From contig JAICWX010000267.1 of the NCBI GenBank assembly GCA_025934635.1, forward strand, positions 1 through 11,542: a stretch of DNA of 11,542 bases, read 5' to 3'. The number at the start of each line of letters is the position of its first letter. Position 1 is the first letter of the stretch. The DNA is from Streptosporangiaceae bacterium (GTDB lineage: Bacteria; Actinomycetota; Actinomycetes; Streptosporangiales; Streptosporangiaceae). The position numbers and the translations under genes are program-made. The notes under the pieces were generated by a model. It saw only the letters and a list, made by a program, of their open reading frames with translations, had not been told where the DNA came from and did not search any database. This document shows positions 1 to 6,145 of the stretch, one piece after another.

Positions 1-32
1 CAGCAGGCGGCAGGCGTGCCGCTCATGACCAT
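1..32 (-). CDS. Start of a gene running off the left edge
   Basis: Only the first codons are visible. Reading leftward, in-frame ATG codons begin at 32 and 26, and the product starts MVMSGTPAAC (or MSGTPAAC from the second). An AAGGA sequence lies just upstream at about 36-40, and the stop of the next gene (43) is eleven bases away, so the two could be co-transcribed. Too little is present to name a family. The frame could be chance. Confidence 0.3.
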   Translation of the reverse strand, partial: MVMSGTPAAC

Positions 33-42
33 CCGTCCTTGG

Positions 43-435
43 TCAGGCCCGCTGGCTTCTCGGCCGCCAGCAGCTGCCCGTGGTTGCCTCCACTACGACA
101 TCGGTGATCGTGAGCGGTGATTCCAGGCGCCGCGTGATTCGTACGCTGTCCTCGTGGCGTTCGGCTATTTCGTGCGGCTGGCCCGCCAGCTCGGCCCACA
201 CCACAGGATCGGTCACCGGGATTCCTACGGGCAGGTCCATCAACCGGTCCAGCAACGCCGGGTTGATGACCGCTCCGGTGCAAGCTGCCTCGCGACGCTG
301 GTGCTCGGCGATGCGGATGATCGCGTAGGCCGTTACCCGCACCCCGAGCAACATGACCCGCACCGGCCCGCCAGGTTCGCCGCCGTCGGGCGGAGCCAGC
401 GGAGCTGGCCAGCTGGTAATCACCGGCAGGTGCAT
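43..435 (-). CDS. Hypothetical protein, 130 aa
   Basis: I do not recognise this family. The ATG at 435 is the first start. It has no strong ribosome site, so a later start at VMLLGVRV (about residue 27) is possible. The N-terminal 25 residues are Pro/Gly rich. Residues 26-45 are hydrophobic (VMLLGVRVTAYAIIRIAEH), but the stretch is too short and charged for a confident membrane segment. The rest is soluble-looking, with alternating acidic and basic residues. It is divergent from the winged-helix gene at 515, and the palindrome at 457-490 lies between the two starts, so both may answer to the same regulator. That is inference from layout. Confidence 0.55.
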   Translation of the reverse strand: MHLPVITSWPAPLAPPDGGEPGGPVRVMLLGVRVTAYAIIRIAEHQRREAACTGAVINPALLDRLMDLPVGIPVTDPVVWAELAGQPHEIAERHEDSVRITRRLESPLTITDVVVEATTGSCWRPRSQRA

Positions 436-456
436 GCTCTACTCATCTGAAGAGAA

Positions 457-490
457 CTATCTACTATCTAGATTTCTAGATAGTAGATAG
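457..490. promoter_or_regulatory. Perfect palindrome, candidate operator of a divergent promoter
   Basis: Two 16-bp arms (457-472 and 475-490) are exact reverse complements around a TT centre. Each arm holds two adjacent heptamers: CTATCTA at 457-463 and 464-470, and TAGATAG at 477-483 and 484-490. It is AT-rich in a GC-rich context. It ends 24 bp before the GTG of the winged-helix gene and 22 bp before the ATG of the leftward gene. Autoregulation by the winged-helix protein is the natural reading but is inferred. A 16-bp stem with a two-base loop has no U-run, so a terminator is less likely. Confidence 0.7.
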
Positions 491-514
491 AGATCCGGAC
501 ATAGGGACGCGCCC

Positions 515-820
515 GTGGATGTCGAAACCGTAGGCAGGGAACTCTTCGGACGGCCGTGCCGGCTGGCCCTGGCTCTCTGGATAGCCGGGCATCACAAGCC
601 ACGTTTCTACCAGTCGCAACCACCCCGCGAGGTGATCTTGCAGAGTGACCTGGCCAAGGAGCTCGGCCGGCTCGTCCGCCTCGGCATGCTGGAGGAAGAG
701 CGCCCAGACGACGCCCGCCGCGTCTACTACGTGCGTACCGACAGTCCCCTCTGGAAGATCGTCGAAGCGGCAGCCGAAGCGATTGATCTTCCGGCCGAGA
801 CGTCCGTTAGCCTCGGCTGA
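515..820 (+). CDS. Winged helix-turn-helix transcriptional regulator, 101 aa
   Basis: A small protein with the layout of ArsR/MarR-like winged-helix regulators. Residues 41-60 (ILQSDLAKELGRLVRLGMLE) look like the recognition helix region, followed by a basic-acidic wing (EERPDDARRVYYVR, about 61-74). A C-terminal helix at about 78-93 could serve in dimerisation. The GTG at 515 is chosen because AGGGA at 503-507 sits seven bases upstream and nothing earlier is in frame with a site. It is short for a full ligand-binding regulator, and no metal-binding Cys/His cluster is visible, so I cannot name an inducer. It probably binds the palindrome just upstream and controls itself and the leftward gene. 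Confidence 0.78.
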   Translation: MDVETVGRELFGRPCRLALALWIAGHHKPRFYQSQPPREVILQSDLAKELGRLVRLGMLEEERPDDARRVYYVRTDSPLWKIVEAAAEAIDLPAETSVSLG

Positions 821-923
821 TCCGCTGGGCTTGCTCGCGGATGACGCCAAGCCCTCCGGCATCTTTGCCGTCCGCCCGGGAAATTCGCAGGCGGCCGTTG
901 GGTGAAGTGTCCGCCGAAGTGCT

Positions 924-942
924 AATGGATAATGGATACAAT
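924..942 (+). promoter_or_regulatory. AT-rich promoter candidate with tandem heptamers
   Basis: AATGGAT is repeated exactly at 924-930 and 931-937 and runs into TACAAT (937-942), a good match to an actinobacterial -10 box. No clear -35 hexamer is at the right distance. The surrounding 920-1080 is markedly more AT-rich than the genes around it and holds no supported gene, fitting a promoter and leader for the secreted protein gene at 1216. Speculative. Confidence 0.3.
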
Positions 943-1100
943 GACGACGAAATATGTTCAGTTCGTTAGTAATTATTAGCGTCCATCTAGTCGCTGCCGG
1001 ACTTATCTTCGACGCTGCGATCCCTGTCCCATCGCCGACGCGATAACTGTTGTTATTACTGTGCATTCTGATATTGACCGGACGAGGATGGAGGCTTAGC

Positions 1101-1193
1101 GTGGTAGCCAGAAACCGGAAAGCCGGTTTCGTGCTAGCAGGGAAGTCGCACCGGATGAAGGATCGCCGTTCGCTCCGTGACGTCTTCCCTTAG
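1101..1193 (+). CDS. Possible 30-codon leader peptide upstream of the secreted protein
   Basis: A GTG at 1101 follows GGAGG (1090-1094) at six bases, the best ribosome site in this region. The frame runs 30 codons to a TAG at 1191-1193. The peptide begins MVARNRKAGFVLAGKSHR and is strongly basic. It ends 22 bases before the ATG of the secreted protein, close enough for translational coupling or leader control. Against it: the ORF is very short, has no known family, and a GGAGG can occur by chance. The possible stem at 1111-1130 lies inside it. Conservation of the frame in relatives would settle this. Confidence 0.42.
   Translation: MVARNRKAGFVLAGKSHRMKDRRSLRDVFP
1111..1130 (+). other. Perfect 8-bp stem with AAAG loop in the leader
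   Basis: GAAACCGG (1111-1118) and CCGGTTTC (1123-1130) pair perfectly around a four-base AAAG loop. It lies in the transcribed leader, within the small frame at 1101-1193. No T-run follows, so it is not a classic terminator. A second, weaker pairing, CTTCC (1184-1188) with GGAAG (1196-1200), could mask the purine stretch before the ATG at 1216. I matched the leader to no riboswitch family. Confidence 0.42.
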
Positions 1194-1215
1194 AAGGAAG
1201 CGGGGCGGTGAGCGG

Positions 1216-2316
1216 ATGAGATCGCGATTTAACCTCCGATGGCTTGCGATCGTGGCGGCTGCAGGATCTCTGACTATCAGCCTTCTTTGGGTACCTGCTG
1301 CTTCCGCTCAGCCGGCGGCCGCTTCTGTATCCTCGACATCCAGCACTGCTCCCCCCGATCTGCTTAAGGTATGGGAGTACTGGCTGACACTTCCGTGGAA
1401 CGCCCTGACTCCCGACCAGCAAGCGTGCCTGAAGGGAAACTTCGGTGCCTGCCTGCGTGACCCTTCGATCCAGGCGGCGCTGAAAGTTCTTAATCCCATC
1501 ACGTTCCTGCAGGTCCTAGGGCAGGAATGGAAAGTATTGTGGAACTCGCTTTCACCCGGCTGGCGAGCCTGCCTCAAGGGCAGCTGGTCCGCATGCCAGA
1601 AGCTTTCACGGCATAAATCGCACTCCCCGCCCCGGGCTCCCACGGGCCTTACCGTCCACGCGATTCCAGGTAACAGGACCGCCCTGCTGCTTACCTGGCG
1701 GGACAACGCCAAAAACGAGACCTCGTTCGAGGTCAGCAACGGTGTACGAAGCCGTAGCGGACCGGAGCGTCGGGGCACGGGAACTGTCCATTACACCTGG
1801 ACCGGGTTGAAGCCCGGCAGCTGGACCTGTTTCAGGGTCCGGGCCGCCAATCATCTCGGTCATTCTGCCTGGGACCCGAAAATCGCGCCCTGGTACGTAT
1901 GCGCTTCTACACCTTCCGCGCCTCCGCCGTCCGGGCCTTGCGCGCCTAAAATCAACGCGGTAGGGCCGGTCTCATCGGAGAATTACACCTCGATCGAGAT
2001 CGTCGGCAGCTGCTTCGGCACGGGTAACACCAGCTCGAGAGCCGATACGGCGTACTTCCGCATCACTGATATCACCGCGAGGAACTGGAATGCGTGCTCG
2101 ACCCGCGACCCTGGCACCGACTCGGTCACGTGCAACCTCCCGTCCTGGACTAATACGGGGATCATCGTCGACGGCTTCACCGGTGCCTACGGCCAGAACG
2201 GCTGGGTTTTCAGCAACGGTGACCACATCGAAATTCAAGTCTGGAATCCGCAATCGGGGAAAGGTCCCGCTACCTGCGAGGTCGTCGTAGGTAGCGGCGC
2301 TGCTACCAATTGCTAG
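1216..2316 (+). CDS. Secreted protein with fibronectin III-like and IPT/TIG-like domains, 366 aa
   Basis: An exported, probably extracellular protein of unknown role. Residues 1-31 form a Sec signal peptide: basic start (MRSRFNLRW), hydrophobic core, and likely cleavage after ASA. Residues 52-80 and 105-127 contain a duplicated motif of the form W..L(T/S)P...ACLKG..(S/G)AC, with two Cys each. Residues about 139-231 resemble a fibronectin III domain (PRAPTGLTV, LLLTWRDN, YTWTGLKPG, FRVRAAN). A Ser/Pro linker (about 230-241) leads to residues 243-366, which look IPT/TIG-like (PKINAVGP, IEIVGSCFG, IEIQVWNP). No catalytic motif is seen, so adhesion or ligand binding is plausible. ATG 1216 gives a clean signal peptide, whereas the earlier GTG at 1177 adds a charged extension. 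Third codon positions carry more A/T than in neighbouring genes. Confidence 0.82.
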   Translation: MRSRFNLRWLAIVAAAGSLTISLLWVPAASAQPAAASVSSTSSTAPPDLLKVWEYWLTLPWNALTPDQQACLKGNFGACLRDPSIQAALKVLNPITFLQVLGQEWKVLWNSLSPGWRACLKGSWSACQKLSRHKSHSPPRAPTGLTVHAIPGNRTALLLTWRDNAKNETSFEVSNGVRSRSGPERRGTGTVHYTWTGLKPGSWTCFRVRAANHLGHSAWDPKIAPWYVCASTPSAPPPSGPCAPKINAVGPVSSENYTSIEIVGSCFGTGNTSSRADTAYFRITDITARNWNACSTRDPGTDSVTCNLPSWTNTGIIVDGFTGAYGQNGWVFSNGDHIEIQVWNPQSGKGPATCEVVVGSGAATNC

Positions 2317-2338
2317 CAGGTCGTCAGGTCTAACGGTC

Positions 2339-2372
2339 AATCCTGCAGCGGCGCAAGAGCCGCTGCAGGATT
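2339..2372. terminator. 14-bp perfect stem-loop after the secreted protein gene
   Basis: AATCCTGCAGCGGC (2339-2352) and its exact reverse complement (2359-2372) flank a six-base loop, GCAAGA. It starts 22 bp past the stop of the secreted protein gene and lies in the gap before the stop of the leftward STAS gene (2482). It could end transcription from both sides. No T-run follows on either strand, which is common for actinobacterial terminators. A protein-binding site is the alternative. Confidence 0.6.
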
Positions 2373-2481
2373 ACCTCGATCCAACCAGAGCTGACGGCCA
2401 TGAACGCGTCCGCAGGGGAAACAACGGCCGGCGCTCTCGACCTGCTCGTCGCCGACATCATCCGGCTAGCCGACCACCTGA

Positions 2482-2856
2482 TCAGGTGCCGGAACCAGAC
2501 GCGCCCCGGGACGCTTCCTGGAGCATCAGCGCTCCGGCGACGGTGGCCGCCAGCGGGATCCGCTTGTCTACCCCCGTCGTCCACAGCAGCTTGCGGGGCT
2601 GCGGCTGAGCACACACCGCGTACAGGCTGCCGCCATGCTCCTCGACCCGCCGGGCCGTGCCGACCAGCGCCCCCAGCCCGGTCGAGTCGATGAACGTGAC
2701 CCGGTTCAGGTCCACGATCAGCGTCCCGCCGTTCTTCGCCAGCTCGTACAACCGCTCCCGCAGCGGGGCGACGGTAGAAATGTCGATCTCGCCCGCGACC
2801 GCCGCGATCACGCAGTCGTGCTCGCTGCGGACCGTGATGTCCAGCGCGTCAGCCAT
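2482..2856 (-). CDS. STAS-domain anti-sigma factor antagonist, 124 aa
   Basis: An anti-anti-sigma protein of the SpoIIAA/RsbV/BldG type. Unphosphorylated, such proteins bind a serine-kinase anti-sigma factor and free a stress or developmental sigma factor. Phosphorylation of a conserved Ser switches them off. The single STAS domain fills residues about 5-110. The motif VTFIDSTGLGALVG shows the phosphoacceptor Ser at residue 58, and GEIDISTV (22-29) is the usual second strand region. The ATG at 2856 is fixed by GGAGG (2863-2867) six bases upstream. No kinase, phosphatase or sigma gene is in the window, so its partners are elsewhere. The Gly/Ser-rich end (EASRGASGSGT) looks like a flexible tail. 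Confidence 0.93.
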   Translation of the reverse strand: MADALDITVRSEHDCVIAAVAGEIDISTVAPLRERLYELAKNGGTLIVDLNRVTFIDSTGLGALVGTARRVEEHGGSLYAVCAQPQPRKLLWTTGVDKRIPLAATVAGALMLQEASRGASGSGT

Positions 2857-3083
2857 GACCAGCCTCCGTCGTGTCGCCAGGCGCTCAGGCCGGAGGGTGC
2901 CGGAACGCTACGAACTACCCGGAAGCGGGGGAACCAGGTCTGGCTGGGCCTCTTACCCGTCAGTCGGGCAATCATGCCGGCTCCGGGCAAGAAGCCGGCC
3001 GGACTCCGGGCAATCCGCCCGTTCGGGCGGCGCATCCCCGAGAGGATTGATTCTCCAGCGGGTGGAGGAAGCGGACTGAGGAC
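2857..3083. other. Intergenic leader of the STAS gene with repeated CCGGGCAA boxes
   Basis: No gene is supported here. It holds CTCCGGGCAA twice (2981-2990 and 3004-3013, 23 bp apart) and a related TCGGGCAAT at 2964-2972. A CCGCCC/GGGCGG dyad lies at about 3015-3030. On the minus strand this is upstream of the STAS gene, so these elements may be promoter, operator or structured leader. I see no convincing -10/-35 pair. Confidence 0.35.
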
Positions 3084-3276
3084 GTGAAGGACGACCCGGT
3101 GCTTTCGATCGGCGAGCTGGCCACTATCAACGGCTGGCCGCCGTTCCCGTCCTACCTGCCGGCCAGCGTGTGGTTACTCGCCGCGCTGCGCGCTCATCCT
3201 TGAGAATGGCAGCTTCACCTTCGGCCGCACACCCGAGACTCCTGCCAACAGGGGTGCCAGCTCAGAGCGGCACTAG
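3084..3276 (+). pseudogene. Possible small frameshifted gene remnant
   Basis: A GTG at 3084 opens 39 codons with a protein-like start (VKDDPVLSIGELATINGW) and the stretch PPFPSYLPASVWLLAALRAHP, ending at TGA 3201-3203. In another forward frame the following bases read ILENGSFTFGRTPETPANRG to a TAG at 3274-3276. A single slip near 3195 would join them into about 65 residues. No family is recognised. It overlaps the stop of the convergent gene at 3273. Compositional chance in GC-rich DNA is a real alternative. Confidence 0.28.
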
Positions 3277-3824
3277 AGCTGGTCCGCGAGCTCAGCGATC
3301 TCGCGTGTCCGCTCACGCAACCGAGCAAAGGCCGGACGGTCACGAATCCGGTCGATCGTCCAGCGGACCGCCTCGGCCCGGTTCGCCGCGATGCCCGCCG
3401 TAATCAGCGTGTCCAGCGTCTCCAACTGTACAGCTCCGAGCCGGGCCGTAACCGGCGTGGTCTCACCGGCCCGCTCCTTTCCCGCCCGTCGGCCCGGCCC
3501 GCCGTCGTCCGGTTGCCCCAGCCTCAGCCGCTTGCCGTCCTCGGCGGAAACCCGGAATTCGATCCAGGCGCCGGGCGGCAGCAGCCCGAGGTCGCCGCGC
3601 AGCTTCTTGATCGCATCCTCGTGAGCCAGGTGAAACGCCCGCAGGGGAGCGTCACTGTCCGCGGGGTACTGGTCCGCACTGATGATCGCCCGAATCCCTA
3701 TGGTTCCCGGCTCGACCGCCGGGTCGTCGCCGTAATGCATCACGTCGACCTGCTCCAGCGCCCCGTCCTTGAACCGGTTCATCACCTTCTCGGCGACGAA
3801 GTCCGCTGCATCGAGTTCGTCCAT
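3273..3824 (-). CDS. Protein with ribbon-helix-helix-like C-terminus, 183 aa
   Basis: Two parts are visible. Residues 1-105 form a mixed domain of unknown role (VDVMHYGDDPAVEPGTIGIR, GAWIEFRVSAEDG). After a Gly/Lys/Arg-rich linker (about 106-122), residues 124-166 resemble an Arc/CopG ribbon-helix-helix: strand PVTARLG, helix VQLETLDTLITAGI, then NRAEAVRWTIDRIRDRPAF. The last helix is charged. Such proteins bind DNA as dimers, often repressing their own gene. The ATG at 3824 is supported by GGAGG (3830-3834) five bases upstream. The operator-like repeats at 3844-3884 lie directly upstream, fitting autoregulation. No toxin gene is adjacent, so an antitoxin role is not supported. The N-terminal part is long for a simple RHH protein and may be a sensor. 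Confidence 0.72.
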   Translation of the reverse strand: MDELDAADFVAEKVMNRFKDGALEQVDVMHYGDDPAVEPGTIGIRAIISADQYPADSDAPLRAFHLAHEDAIKKLRGDLGLLPPGAWIEFRVSAEDGKRLRLGQPDDGGPGRRAGKERAGETTPVTARLGAVQLETLDTLITAGIAANRAEAVRWTIDRIRDRPAFARLRERTREIAELADQL

Positions 3825-3843
3825 CTCGACCTCCGTATGGCTG

Positions 3844-3884
3844 AGCTACTCTGAAATCAATGATGCTCTGAAATCAGAGTAGCT
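3844..3884. promoter_or_regulatory. Operator candidate: inverted repeat enclosing direct repeats
   Basis: AGCTACTCTGA (3844-3854) and TCAGAGTAGCT (3874-3884) are exact reverse complements. Within them CTCTGAAATCA is repeated directly at 3849-3859 and 3866-3876, 17 bp apart. The site is AT-rich against its surroundings and lies 20-60 bp upstream of the start of the RHH-like gene, where a promoter is expected. RHH dimers and tetramers commonly bind short repeats of this kind. Binding by the adjacent gene product is inference. Confidence 0.65.
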
Positions 3885-3909
3885 TGAAGCTTCGGGAAAT
3901 CAAGAGGCC

Positions 3910-4278
3910 TCAAGGGGCTAGGCGGCGACGGAGCAGCACGACCGCGCGAACCCCGGCCACGGTCGGCAGGAGAGCCAGCACCCCCCACAACGGCGGAAAG
4001 ATCTGTGACCCGTACTCGCTAACCCCGAGCAGCAGCCCGGCCAGCGCCCCGTTAATCACCGTCACGACCACGGTCAGCCCCGAAGCCACCCGCCGATGCG
4101 ACCGCACGGCCCAGAGAACCGGCAGCCACAGCAGCACCCCGACCCCCGCCACGGTGTACACGAGCCCGTAAATCAGCCCCGGATCCGGCCGCTTCCCGTA
4201 CGGCGCATACACGGCCGTGACGTGATCCGCCAGGCTGTGCCCGCCGGCCTGATCGACGATCGCCACGACCACCAGCAC
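3910..4278 (-). CDS. Integral membrane protein, probably missing its N-terminus, 122 aa
   Basis: The frame starts at GTG 4278 with a partial hydrophobic stretch (MLVVVAIVDQ). A soluble loop (AGGHSLADHVTAVYAPYGKR) follows, then three clear membrane segments at about 34-58, 67-87 and 96-116, ending in RRR. The first segment is only eight residues before the loop, too short to cross a membrane. No ribosome site precedes the GTG, and the sequence to the right is the tail of a different gene on the opposite strand. The simplest view is that the first 15-30 residues and the promoter are lost, so it may not be expressed. Function unknown. Confidence 0.62.
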   Translation of the reverse strand: MLVVVAIVDQAGGHSLADHVTAVYAPYGKRPDPGLIYGLVYTVAGVGVLLWLPVLWAVRSHRRVASGLTVVVTVINGALAGLLLGVSEYGSQIFPPLWGVLALLPTVAGVRAVVLLRRRLAP

Positions 4279-4280
4279 TG

Positions 4281-4412
4281 GTCTTCGGCTACTTCGGCGC
4301 CCTCGAACAGTGGTACCGAGACGGCGGCACCCGCCCGATCGCGGAATACGTCAAAGAAGGCCTGCAGCCCCTGCGCAGCATCTGGCCACAGCTAGACGAG
4401 GCCAGCCCGTAA
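4281..4412 (+). pseudogene. C-terminal remnant of a TetR-like regulator
   Basis: From 4281 the frame reads VFGYFGALEQWYRDGGTRPI followed by AEYVKEGLQPLRSIWP and ends at TAA 4410-4412. This looks like the last two helices of a TetR-family ligand-binding domain. The same frame is closed by TGA at 4218-4220 and has no ATG or GTG start in between. Left of 4278 the DNA belongs to the membrane gene on the other strand. The DNA-binding domain and most of the sensor domain are absent. TetR assignment rests on my reading of about 43 residues. Confidence 0.58.
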
Positions 4413-4475
4413 CGGAATCCCCAAGGCGCCAGCCGATGGGATGCCACGGCGAGACGGTGGTCATCCGCCCTCAGA

Positions 4476-5825
4476 TCAGAAATCCCCGCCGCCGAAGTTG
4501 TCGCCTCCGCCGAAGTCCCCGCCCCCGAAATCCCCGCCGCCGAAGTCGCCACCTCCGCCGAAATCCCCGCCACCAAAATCGTTACCGCCGTCGCCGCCGA
4601 AGTCTCCGCCGCCGAAGTTGTCCCCGCCGCCGTAATATCCCGGGTCACCGTAGCCGTACTCGTTGACGAAGACCGGTCCCGCGAGGGCCTCGCCGAGCAG
4701 GAAGCCGCCGAGCATGGCCCCGCCGTAGCCGAAGCCGCCCCAGTACGCCGGCGCGAAGCCGGCGTTCACGTACGGGACCCGCGCCCCGGACGTGTTCTCC
4801 ACCGTGCGGATGTCGGGCGAGATGCCCTGGTCGATCGTGCGCTCGTCGTCGATGCAGACCGGCACCATCCGGCTCGGGCCGCCGTCCGGGGGTGCCCAGG
4901 ACACGTCGGCTACCGACATGCCGTGCCGCGGGTCGAAGAAGCACATCGGGCGCCGCCCGGGCTTGGGCTCGCCGTTCGCGAGAGCTTCGGCGCAGGCCAA
5001 ACGGTACTGACCCTCAGCGATGTTCCGGCTGACGGCCTGCATGTCCTGGGGGCGGCGGGCCGCGTCCATGGCCGCGGTGCCGCGTTCGTACGCGGCCAGC
5101 GCGGCGGCCTGCTCGGCCGCCGCCTCGGGGTTGCTCTGGACGGACACGTCGTTCTGGTGGTCGGTGATCCGGTTATTGAGCGCGAGCAGGTCGTCCTGGG
5201 CCGCGGCCCTGGCCTCGGCGAGTTCCCGCTCCCGGCGCTGGCGGCGCGGCCGCCAGACGAACCGCGAGAGGAGCAGGCCGCCCAGCACCACCACGAGCAG
5301 GATGACGCCGAGCACGATGAGGACGTTGCGCAGCGTATGAGAAGGCGGACTGGTCGCGGCACCCGAAGAACCCGGGGCTCGCACCTCCTGCTGCACATCG
5401 CGCACGAAGTCCTGCAGGGCGGCGAAAACATCCTGATCGTGCTGCCTGACCACGGTGCTGGCGATGTTGGCGGCCGCGCCCGCCGGCAGCACGCCCTCGC
5501 TGCCGGCGCCGAAATGCCGCTGCCTGCTATCGAGGAAGCCGACGACGAACTGCTTCTTCTCGCTGCCCAGCGTGCTGAGGATCTGCCGCATCGCGGGGTC
5601 GTAGCCGGCCGAGCCGGAAGCCGCGACCACCAGGTAGATGTCGTCGCTGCCGATGGCCTGTTCCAGCTGAGCCTGCTGGCCCTGGGAGATAAGGCTGTGT
5701 CCGGCGCCGGTGACGCACACGTGGTGCTTGGCCAGGCAGCCCGCCAGCGTATCGGCCTGGGCCGGAGCGCCGGACAGCCAGATCATCCCGAGCACGCCGA
5801 GCACCAGGGCCAGGAGTCGTCTCAC
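4476..5825 (-). CDS. TPM-like membrane-anchored protein with Gly-Asp-Phe tail, 449 aa
   Basis: Residues 1-24 are a Sec signal peptide (MRRLLALVLG, cleavage after AQA). Residues about 25-150 form an extracytoplasmic domain reminiscent of the TPM/YgcG fold (IYLVVAASG, KKQFVVGFLD). A membrane segment spans about 167-188 (VLIVLGVILLVVVLGGLLL), followed by basic RPRRQRRER. An Ala/Glu-rich, probably helical region (about 200-280) precedes a Cys-bearing segment with CFFDPRHGMSVADVSWAPP (about 295-313). The tail from about 399 is repeats of GGGDF. The GTG at 5825 is chosen because GGAGG (5833-5837) lies seven bases upstream; an in-frame GTG at 5855 would make 459 aa with a non-signal-like start. Actinobacteria often carry such proteins. 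The role is unknown and TPM catalytic acids are not evident. Confidence 0.82.
   Translation of the reverse strand: MRRLLALVLGVLGMIWLSGAPAQADTLAGCLAKHHVCVTGAGHSLISQGQQAQLEQAIGSDDIYLVVAASGSAGYDPAMRQILSTLGSEKKQFVVGFLDSRQRHFGAGSEGVLPAGAAANIASTVVRQHDQDVFAALQDFVRDVQQEVRAPGSSGAATSPPSHTLRNVLIVLGVILLVVVLGGLLLSRFVWRPRRQRRERELAEARAAAQDDLLALNNRITDHQNDVSVQSNPEAAAEQAAALAAYERGTAAMDAARRPQDMQAVSRNIAEGQYRLACAEALANGEPKPGRRPMCFFDPRHGMSVADVSWAPPDGGPSRMVPVCIDDERTIDQGISPDIRTVENTSGARVPYVNAGFAPAYWGGFGYGGAMLGGFLLGEALAGPVFVNEYGYGDPGYYGGGDNFGGGDFGGDGGNDFGGGDFGGGGDFGGGDFGGGDFGGGDNFGGGDF
4479..4631 (-). repeat. GGGDF-coding tandem repeat tail
   Basis: About 50 codons encode imperfect repeats of Gly-Gly-Gly-Asp-Phe and variants (GGGDNF, GGGGDF), with about nine Asp-Phe or Asn-Phe units. 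On the plus strand this appears as a run of CCGCCGAAGTC/CCCCCGAAATC-type units. Near-identical short units make length change by slippage likely and assembly errors possible. Confidence 0.8.
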
Positions 5826-6145
5826 GTCACGACCTCCATTCTCCGCCAGGTTCACCCTACGCGCCTCGCGACCCGGCTCTTGTCACCTGACGTCGGCTGA
5901 CGGAGTGAGGGATCCGGCCGCTGGCAGCAGCCCGGTCCTTGGCATCAGCCGCCAATGCCGTTAGCGCACCTCACGGGCAACCCCGGGATACGGCGGACTG
6001 ACGCCAAGCGCACCACGAGCGCCACTCGCCGCACGGGCTCGACGCTCACCGCAGAAGGACCCCGCTGGCATGTGCGCGAGCGGATCAAGGTGTTCACCCG
6101 CGAAAGCAAGCACCCGCGGATGACGTCGTCACGCTCAAGGCACGC

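Noticed and set aside
1081..1215. Riboswitch in the leader of the secreted protein gene
   Set aside because: Hairpins are present, but I could not match the conserved cores of c-di-AMP, c-di-GMP or cobalamin riboswitches.
2400..2693. Forward ORF starting MNASAGETTAGALDLLVADI
   Set aside because: The first 40 residues look protein-like, but there is no good ribosome site and most of the frame is antisense to the well-supported STAS gene.
3273..3884. Toxin-antitoxin module
   Set aside because: The RHH-like end and operator fit an antitoxin, but no small toxin gene is adjacent and the protein is long for this role.
4923..5900. 325-codon forward ORF
   Set aside because: It is antisense to the TPM-like gene and rich in Arg/Gly/Glu with no domain; the minus-strand gene has a signal peptide, membrane segment and ribosome site.
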